A stretch of 64,000 bases of DNA from Bradyrhizobium sp. LHD-71 (GTDB lineage Bacteria > Pseudomonadota > Alphaproteobacteria > Rhizobiales > Xanthobacteraceae): positions 1 through 64,000 of the forward strand of contig NZ_JAVIFX010000034.1 in assembly GCF_031157255.1 (NCBI RefSeq), read 5' to 3'. The position numbers and the translations under genes were made by a program. Shown here in pieces: positions 43,836 through 53,700 of the stretch. A model generated the notes under the pieces. It worked only from the letters and a program-made list of their open reading frames with translations. It was not told where the DNA came from and ran no database searches. Positions within the stretch are counted from its first letter, which is position 1; each line of letters opens with the position of its first letter.

Positions 43836-44678
43836 GTGACGAAGCAGGACCAAACGCGTGGGCGCGACGGCGCAAGGCTCAGCGCCGCGCGCCAGCAGCT
43901 CATCCTCTCGTTGATCGGCCGCGGCGACATCATCTCGGTCGGCGACCTCGCCATCCGCTTCGGCGTCTCGCAGGAGACGATCCGGCGCGACATTCGCGCG
44001 CTGGAGAAGGCGGGCGGGCTGCGCCGGGTTCATGGCGGCGCAGCGCCGACCGGCGCGGTCGACCTGACCGCGCGCCGACCGGTGACTGAGCGGCTCGGCG
44101 TGGAGCGCGAAGCAAAAGCGATCGCTGCGGAGGCTGCCCTGCCGCTGTTCGATGCCGGGATGACGGTTTTCCTCGGTGGCAGCTCCACCATGCTGCTGCT
44201 GGCCGAGGCGCTTGCACAGCGCGGACCAGCTCTGTCGGTGACCACCAACATGATCGACATCGCCACGGTCCTCGCCGGCTGCGGGCATTGCAAGGTCACG
44301 CTGCTCGGGGGCGTGATGAAAGCCTCGACACGAACGCTGGTAGGCCCCGACACGCTCAGGATGCTCGAACATCGCCTGTTCGATCTCGCCGTCTGTGGCA
44401 CCAGCGCAATCGGTGCCATGCACGGTTTCCTCGGACCCTCGGAATGGCATGCTGCGATCGGCGCGACATTGGCCGAGCGCGCGCGCTTGCTCGCCTTCGT
44501 CGCCGATGCCAGCAAGTTCGGCCGCGGTGACGCCTATGTGGTGCAGCCACTCCACAAGGTCGACGCACTCGCAACCGACCACGTGCCCGAATCCGAAATG
44601 GTCGCAAGCCTCAATGATGCGGGAGTGAGGCTCCTTCTCCCGCAGCCGGAGGGAGCGCGTCGAGCAGCTTCGAGCTGA
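43836..44678 (+). CDS. DeoR-family transcriptional regulator
   Basis: A 280-residue regulator. The N-terminal helix-turn-helix 'ISVGDLAIRFGVSQETIRRDIRALEKAG' (in outline) is followed by 'LRRVHGGAAP', the DeoR signature. The C-terminal DeoRC sensor has 'VFLGGSSTMLLLAEAL' and 'TTNMIDIATVL', like sugar-phosphate-binding domains. The start is a GTG at 43836, served by AAGGAGC inside the preceding stop region. DeoR proteins usually repress sugar or nucleoside pathways; pairing with a peptide-type receptor is unusual. Confidence 0.9.
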   Translation: MTKQDQTRGRDGARLSAARQQLILSLIGRGDIISVGDLAIRFGVSQETIRRDIRALEKAGGLRRVHGGAAPTGAVDLTARRPVTERLGVEREAKAIAAEAALPLFDAGMTVFLGGSSTMLLLAEALAQRGPALSVTTNMIDIATVLAGCGHCKVTLLGGVMKASTRTLVGPDTLRMLEHRLFDLAVCGTSAIGAMHGFLGPSEWHAAIGATLAERARLLAFVADASKFGRGDAYVVQPLHKVDALATDHVPESEMVASLNDAGVRLLLPQPEGARRAASS

Positions 44679-44736
44679 CATGCGAAGCAAGGCCGTCGGA
44701 ACGGTTCGCCTCGAAATGCCGGGAAGTCACGACTCT

Positions 44737-47700
44737 TCAGAGAGAGCCCGGCTCAACAACGAGTGCGTTGAGACGGCTTCGCTCTTCGTCTGTCAGCCTT
44801 TTCTTTTGCTCGTCGCTGAGCTTGCCATTGCCGAGCATGTTTACGGCACTGTTCGGATCATAGACATCCAGGCTGCTTCGACGCTCGCGCCGACTTTCGA
44901 GCTGCTCGTCCGGCGTCGTTCCGTCACCACCGCCGAAACCTAGAACCTCGACGATGATGATTGAGGCCTGAGCCGCGCCGCTCGAAGCCGCAGGTGTGGT
45001 CGCTTGCTGGGCGGCAGCGCCCGCAACATTGGAGGCCTCGGTCAGGCCCGCGATACTCGGCACTTCAACGACCGGAATGCCCTTTGAATTCCCGCCGATC
45101 TGAATATTGCCGACATTGAGTACCTGCAGCGCCGCCACGTTGAAATTGCGGGCGACGCGGATGCCCGCATCGCCAGCATTGACCGTCCCCCCAGGTGCGA
45201 CGAGGTCGACGTCGCCATCGCCAATGGTACCGATGCCGCTGCCCTCCACGTCCGGGCGTTCCAGAATTTTCGTATTGCCATCGAGGTCGGTCTCGATGTC
45301 TGGCGCCGAAGGCGTGCGTAGCGTCTTGGCACCACGGCCGGCATCGATGTCGCCGAGCGTCGACCAGATGATCATGTCGTTGCCCCGCGCAACCGCGCTC
45401 GGAACGAAGGTCAGGATGCGCGAGCGGTTCACGACGACGTCGTCCCTGGTGAAGATATTGATGTGCCCGGAGCCGAGCGTGATGAGACCGGCGCCCGCCG
45501 GCACGCTGGTGCCGAGCGCCGCCACCTGCAGGCCGCCACCCGGGGTCAGCACCTCGATGTCGCCTCCCGCCATGGTACGATAGAGTAAGCGCTGGCTCAC
45601 CACGTCGCCCCTCCAGTCGCTGCCCGGAAACATCGCCTCGATTGCCGCGTAACCGCGATTGTAGCCGCCGTTGTACGGCTGTCCCCGGCTGTCCGGTGTG
45701 TTCTGGTCGCGGCCGGCATCACGCAGCTCCTGCATGTACATGCGGCGCAGGAACACTTCGCGCGTGAATTCCGGCAGAGCCTGGAACCGGGCCCACGCAT
45801 CCATCGGCGACAACATCTCACCCGTCATGTCGGCGATGAACGATACCAGTCCGCGGCGCACGGTCTTTTGCTGCCCGTTTTTCTCCACCTCGATCAGGTC
45901 GGTGAGGTAGATCGGCAGCACTGATCCGTCCGGCATGGTTGCCTTCAGGTAGTCGGGCATCGTCGCCACGTTGGCCGGATCGAGATAGGCTTCCTTGAAG
46001 GCTTCGTAGGCCGGCCGCTTCCCCTGCAGTCCCGCCATCAGGCTTATCGCGGCGCCCTGCTCCGGAAGGCCACGAATCTCCGACTCGAGAATGGGGCGAT
46101 TCGTGAGTGGATCCCATCGCTTGTTGCCGGTGCTGACGACGTTCGAATTGTAGATGTCGCGGCCCGCCGTCAGGAGCAAAGCGCCCGGCCCCTGGATGGT
46201 GGCCGCCCAGAGCGTGTTGAACGAGATGTCGTTCTGGAACGAGCCGGCGATGTGTTGAATGTCGTTGCCCGCCTCGAGCAGCGATACATCGGTCGGATGG
46301 TTGTTGCGCAGATTCAGGGAAAGCGCACGGATGTCTTCGCCTGCGCGCAACCACGTCTGCTCGTTGCTGAGAATATTGCCGCCGTTGATCGAGCCGGAGC
46401 GCGAATAGATGCGGCTCGGCTCATAATCGTCGGCTAGCGGCAGGCGCTCCGGATTGGCATCGCGCGGCCGATACCTTTCGTCTCCCAATACATCGACAAT
46501 ATCGTTGACGAGCGCAACGTCGATATTCGTACCCCACCAATGATATGGATCGCCGCTTGGCCGACCCATGGGCATGAAGGGCTGCGGGATGATGGCCCAG
46601 GGCGCACGCGACATCACAATCGTGCCGACTACGACATCAGCGTCGGCGACGAGGCGGAAATCTGCCTGGTCGCCGGGCATGGTGTAGATTGCACCTCGGT
46701 TGATGATCGATCCGTTCAGCGCCGCGATATGCGTCCTCGCGGCATAGCGGTCGCGCGCATGAGCGACAAGATCTGCGAAGAAGGGAAGAGAAGCAGGATT
46801 CGAGCCGCCCAGCGTGACATCGCCGCCGACAGCGACGAGGCTGAGCGCGGTATCGTTCGTGTAGCCGCTCATGAACGCGTCACGACCTACGATGTCCCAC
46901 GCTATTGTTCCGAGCGGCACGCGCGAGAGCAGAGGATCGGCCACGGTCGCCACATGCATGGCGCCGCTCGTCTTCACCGAAAGCGCGGAATCGCCGAGCG
47001 CGAGCACCGGCGCCAGATTGGCGATGCCCCGGCTGATCGCCAACTCACCCGCCATGATCGCGCCTTCACCACGGCCGATGTAATATTGACCTCCGTGGAT
47101 TGCCCCACCGGCATCGACCGTCAAGGCGCCGCCGTTGCGCAGCTCCAGTAGCTTGCGCTCGCCTTCGGTGCGGCCGCCGCGCACGCGACCGTTGGTGGGC
47201 AGCGCCACCGTGAGGTCGTTGATGTCGCCACCGGCGCTGACCGAGACGTTGCCGCCGCCGAGCGCGCCCACGCCCTGGTTGAAGACGGCGTAGTTCACGA
47301 ACCACGTGCTTTGATTGTACGGATACAGGAAGTGGGACTCCAGCGTGGCAGGACCTTGGTCGGGGCCCCATTCGAGACTTCCCATGCGATCGAGCCAGGT
47401 GCCGAAGAACTGGTAGTTCGCCGGATCGCTAAGTACGGAGCTCACATTGCCCTGTGCTGCGATATCCAGATGGCCGCCCTCGATTCCATAAGCTGCAGTC
47501 GCGATGGGAACAAACTGATTGTCGATGAAGGCGGATGGCACCGTCGTGAAATCTGGCCAGGCGGTCGTGTCTCTCCGACCCGCGGTGTAGATTACCGATT
47601 CCTCATGCGCCAGATTGAGGTCGCGCCCGACGCGTACGATGATGTCGCCAGTGCCGGTTCGGACCAGTTTGCCGGCGCTCGCGCTACCAACCGTGAGCGA

Positions 47701-50700
47701 GCCCTTGCCCACCGCCAGTTCGGTCAGCGGAGCAAGAGCCAGTGCATCAGCAGAATCGAGATCGGCGCCCGCAACGAGCCGGATGTCCCATGACGCCGCA
47801 TCCTGCAGGATGCCGGTGCGATCGGCGAGGTGGAATCCGTCGCTGATGTGGCCGTTAATGAGCAGGTTGCCGGCCGCGCGCAACGTCAGCGTGCCTTCCC
47901 GCTGGGTCGCGAAATCGGCGTAGAGATTCCAGTCGCCGTCGACCGTGAGATCACCGTTGCTGCGGATCTCGATGCCAGCCATCACCTGTTTCGGAGCGAG
48001 ACCGAGTCGGGCGGCGATGGCTCCTGCGTTCGTTGCAAAAGTCGTGGCATCGGCCTTGGCCTCGTCCTTGATCGCTTCCGTCGTAGCGCTTTCGTAGACC
48101 GAGAGGCCTTCGAGCACCGTCGAGCGCGCACCGGTGATCGTCGCATTGAGCGTCGTAACCGCGATCTCGTCATGACCAGTAGTTTGGCGCGCGCGAAAGC
48201 GGACCTTGCCGCCTTCGCCGCCAGCGACATCGATCCTGCCCGCGCGTATCTCGAGCATCCCGTCGCCGGCTTCAAGCGTCACGCGGCCCGAACCAAGCAA
48301 GTTGCTCGTCGCTCCGGCCCTGAGGTCGGCGGTGGCAGTCATTGCAAGACCGCCTCCGCCCCCGATCAGGATCGATCCGCCATAAGTCGCGCGGGCATCG
48401 ACCGTGCCTGCGATTGTGACGAGGCCGACATCGGCCGAGAGCTGGAAGTCCTCGGTCGCGGCAACGCCGGTGATGACGACATCGCCAGTGCGGATACGGA
48501 ACTGGCGCGACCGCGTGAACCCGGCAGCGTTCAGCCGTTCGTTCATCGCGGCATAGTCGAGCTCGTTGATGTCGAGCGCGAACGAACCGCCCTTGCCGCC
48601 TGTACCGGTCTGGGCGGTGATCGCGCCGTCAAACGCGACTGCGCCGCCATCCGATTTCACCGACAACGCCCCGGCATTGCCGCCGCCCTGTGGCGCCGCG
48701 AGGTTCAGCGCTGAGCCGACCAGCAGCCGCACGTCGCGCGATGCCGTCAAAGCGATCCGTCCAGCATCGGCATATTCGGCCACGTCGTAGAACTGCTTGC
48801 CGAAGCCGCCAACATCGATTACGGCGCCCGAACCAAGCACGACGTTGCCGGCAGTCGCGATGACTTCGACCGCACCACCGAGTGCGACGATGTGGCTCGC
48901 CACATCAACCGAACCGCCCTGCAGGATCAGCCGAGTTCCGAGGCTATCCAAGGCGTTCTTCGGACCAGATCCTGCTCCTGTCAGCCTCAGCGCCCCCGTG
49001 GTCGCGAGTGTCTGGGCCGCCCCACCGCGCCCGGTCAGGACCGGCGTCACGAGCGTCAGCGTGGCATCTCCGACATTCACGCGGCCGGCACCTTCGCCGA
49101 TGATCTGACGCGTGCCCGTCAGCACGACGCTGCTGAAGCCGGTGATCTCCTTCGTGCCGCGTCCGAGCACGAGCTCGTCGGCGACGAGGTTCAGCGTGCC
49201 CGTGCCATTGCCCGCCTGCACCATGCTCCCACCCGTGTTCTCCAGCGCAATCGTCCCGCCCGTGATCATGACGGCGCGCGCACTGTGGCCGGCGAGGCCC
49301 GCGGCGTCGAACGTCACCGAGGCGAGCCCGGCGCTGCCGAGATCGAACGAGGCGTGGAAATCCATGCTCGTATAGCTGCGCAAGGTCAGGTGCCGTGTCG
49401 CCGCGAGCTGCCGCAGCGAGTCGAGCGACAGGACGAGTCCCGTGTTGCCGCCACCGAAGCCGATACGCCCCGACGCCACGGACAGCGATGCTCCCGACAG
49501 CGACGCCGTGCCGTCCAGCTCGGTATTGCTGGTCGCATCGATCAGCAGAGAGGCGCCGCCCCTTAGCTGAGCCGCGGCCCCAACCTTCACCACGCCGCCG
49601 ATAGCGATATCGACATTCTCGCGTAGCACCCGCACCGCATCGCCATTCGAGATCCGGATCAGCGCTCCGTAGTCCTTCGACGGAGTCACGATGATATCGT
49701 CGGACGGATCGCCGTCGTCCCAACCGTCGGGATCGGCGATGATCGCCGCCTCCTGCGGAGTTATGACCAGATCGCTGGCCCCGACTGCCGCCTCGCCTTT
49801 CGCGAGGATCACGCTGCCCGCTCCGACATCGACCAGGCCGGAGGCGGCGAGGATGATCTCGGGGCCAGTCAGCGCGGAGCTTCCGTCATTGCGCACGACG
49901 ATGTCGCTCGCGATCACGTCGAGCCGCAGACCGAGCGGATCACCCTTGCGTGTGCCTCCGATCAGAAGGCTGCCGGCACCGAAGTTGGACAGGCTCACCG
50001 CATCGATGACAAGATAACCATCGGCCCGGAGTGCTGCCGCATCCGCTCCCGCACCGGCGATGGCGATCCTTGCGCCTGCGATGTCGACCAGGCCGCCGCG
50101 GCCACCTGCCGCCGCCTGCGACCTCAGCGAACCATCGAGGATGAGCTGCTGCGTCGCCTTGAACACCACCGAGCCACCGTCCATCGGCAGTCGCGGCGTC
50201 ACCACGTCCTGCCCGGTCAGCCGGTACTGCGTCAGCTTGAAGGCGTCGGATCCGAAGAAGGTGTTGGCGAAGGCCTCGTTGTACTCGGTGTACCGGCGCA
50301 ACTGCGCGCCAGTCATCACCCGCCACGATGATGCGAGCTGATCCTGCACGCCGGTCGTTCCGTTGCCGCGCCGACCATTCATCATCATCGAGCCGTCGGC
50401 CAGCGGGATCGATCTCGGCATCGGGCTGCTCAGACCGTCTGCCGCGAGTGATACTGCGTAGGCGCCCGGCAGCGTCGCATAGGTCGCGGGCAGCAGTGTA
50501 TACCATCCCGCTGCCAGCCCATTGCCGCCGGCGAGCCAGATCCGCTCGCCGATGTCCATGCCGCCGCCGGCGGGAGCGATTCCGCTGAAGCCGGGGATCA
50601 CCGCATATGTATTCGCCGTCGCCAGAATGTCGTGCGAGCCACCCGGCCCCGGCACGAATTCGCGCGCATAAAGATCGCCGCCGCCACGAATATCGATCAC

Positions 50701-53700
50701 GGATCCTGCCGTCGTATCCACGACAGGAGCCTCCAGCGTAATCCGTTTCTCAGGCGGTGCTACGAGATTGCCCTTTGCCGGATCGCTGGGATCGACCACG
50801 GTCCCGGACGGCAGCCAGTACTCGCCGTTGCTGAGGTATCCGTACGGCACGATCAGGCCGTCACCTGACACTGAGGTAATGCTGCCTGCGCCGAGCACCA
50901 GGCGGTCGCTTGCCTTGAGCGTGATCTGGCCCAACGGCGCCCTCAGCGTGCCGTTCTGCTCTATTACCGGCGCGTCAAGCGTCAAGCTGGCGCCGGCTGA
51001 CAGGGGCAGAGCGGCGTCGCCGAGGCGCTCGACCGTGATGCGATCGCTCGCCTTGATCGTCGCCACGATACCCGTCGACGGGTAAACCTGACCCGTCCGA
51101 AGAACCAGATTCCCTTCGACATCCAGGAGCGCCGTCGGCGTCACAGTTCCCTGCTGCTGCCGCGCCGTCAGACGAACGTCCGAGGCTTCGAACAGCGTCT
51201 GCGAAAAGCCGCGGATCGTGCTTCCGCCGGTGATATCGATGACATTGCTCGTGAGGGTCAATGTCCCGGCCGTTGATGCAGAGACAGCAGCAGATGTGTG
51301 AAATTCCAAGCCGATATGCGGCGCATGAATGGTTGAGCTCAGCGCGCCCGCATTCGAGATCGGCCCCTGTAGCACGATCGAACGAGCGGAGGACAGCGAC
51401 ACGCCGTCGAGCCTGATCGCATCACTTGAATTGAACTGCAGATCCGCGAATCCGCCCGCCGTCAGCGCCGCTGGCCGCACAAGCAGCGTGTAATCGCCTG
51501 GTGGTGACCGCAGGCTCTCGCGCAGAATATCGCTGCCGATAAAGTTATCGCGTAGCAGATCGAGAGCTTCTTCGGTCAGGCCGAATTTCGCCAGATCAAT
51601 CGCGCCGATGCCCTCGGATCTTGCTGCCTTGTCGGAGACGATCAGCTCGGAGCGAGTCGGCAAGGACAGTCGATCGATCAGCGCTTGCGTGATGATCATC
51701 TCGGGCCTGTCGCCAAAGTCCAGCTTCCCATTGTCCGCCCAGTCCCATGCCTCCAAGATGAGACCAAAATCGAAGCCTAGCGGGCTCTGCCCCTCGCAGG
51801 TGAACGGCTCCATCTGGCAAGTCGGGTCCATCCAGCTGATCCTCGACCAGATCATTTCGCCAGGCGTCTGGTCTCCTTCACTGGCGGGGGCCCCGAGGTG
51901 ATCGAGGAGCAGCTTGCCTCCCGCGGCCCCGGCGCCTCCAGGCCGGCCGACGAGCTTTCCCTCGATCGTGCCGATCCCTTTAATCGATATCGTGCCGGCG
52001 TCGCTTGCGAGCTGGACGGTCGTGGCCGTGTTCCCGCGCAATCCGCCTCGCGGCACGTCGATTTCGCCGCTTGCGCCGCTGACATCGATGAGAGAATCGC
52101 TTTCGACCATCAGCCGATTGCTGGCTTCAAGGCTCACGGACCCGCCGGGAAGCACCTTTCCGCTGCGCAATCCGCGGCCGTCGCGGAAGATGAGCGGCGT
52201 ACCGCGTGCCAGGAGGCTGCCGCCTGCCGCCAAACGCAACTCCTCGGCGGCCGTGAGAACAATGGTGCCGGCCGGAGCATTGATCACGCCGCGAATGATC
52301 ACATCGCCGCTGCTGAGCCGTCCGGCGCTCAACGCGACACGACCACCTGGATCCGTGCGCACGACAGCTTCCGCGCCGACCGTGATATCTCCGTTGGTGG
52401 TTGACAGAGCAAGCTCGGTCGATTGCAAGCCCGCACGCAGGTGCGGCGGCAGGATGCCGACCGTCCCGACGTCGGTAATCCTTGCACCCGAAGCCGCGTC
52501 GAGATAGCCGGAATTCAATTGAACGTTGTACGGCGCATGCTCGATCGTCGCGCCGTCCGGAACGATGATATCGCCGTACGCCAAGATCGACACCGATCGG
52601 AAGCCGCGCTCCGCGTAGAGCGAGCCGGGCACATGCAGGATCGATGGATCGGTCGGCGCAATGCCGCCGAGTTGAACGGAGGAATCAATCTCGAAGCTCA
52701 GGCTGCCGCCCGATCCGGCGGCGAAGGCACGCAGCTCCAGTCTCGCCATCTCCTCGCCTGCGACCTTCGGCAAGGTGATCTCCCCGGCATCGCCGACTTC
52801 GAGCTTGGATTTCCCCGCCTTCAGCCACACGTAGCCGCCACCCGAGACATCGAGCCGCGCGCCGGATTCGACACTCATTGTTATCGCCGACAGGCTGATC
52901 GTGCCGCCGTGGATTGCCGGCCGAGTGACCAACGGCCCATCAATCCGCTCGTTGATCCATTCGCCGCTGACATCAATGACCGCATTTGCGCCGAGGTCGA
53001 TGTTGCGCAGACCGACACCCGCCATGCCGAGGGACACCTCGCCGCCGGCAATGCGGATCGTTCCGTCGATATCGAACACGACACCCGTCGAGGCATTGGA
53101 TTTCACCGACAGTGACGCTCCAGCGTCGAGCTCAAGCCGGCTGCCACGGTCCACCGCAAAGCTGCTGGTGACGAAAAGATCAAGCGTGCCCAACCCGGAC
53201 TGGCTCAACATGTCCGCGGCAAGCCAGGTCGTCTTTTCGGAAAGCGGCCAGATATCCGGACGATAGTATCGTTCGCCCACAGGCGTCGTCGCGGCGAAAT
53301 CGTCCGGCAGCACGACCGGCCGGGCCGTGATGATCAGATCGGCCGGCGTCCAGCCGCGATCGTCGTCGCCGCCGCCACCGATCTCGAGCGAGCCTGCCCG
53401 CGGTAGATCGCCGAGCGCCTGTCGCTCGCCGACGATCACGCCGCCCCACATGTCACCCTCGAGGACCAGCGCCTCGCCGGAATAGATTGCGATCTTGCCG
53501 GCGTCGCGTCCCTCCGTATAGCCGCGCTCGAAGGTGCGCCCAGATTTGCTGAGCGGACCGGTCCAGGTCTCGGTGATCCCCCAGCGCTCGCTACGGCGGG
53601 TGAACCCGCCGCCCAGCGCGACGTAAGTCTGGTCCGGCATCGCCGCACCGATATTGTAGATTCGGCCATCGGCCCCGAGCAGCTTGGTGGTATTGTTCCA

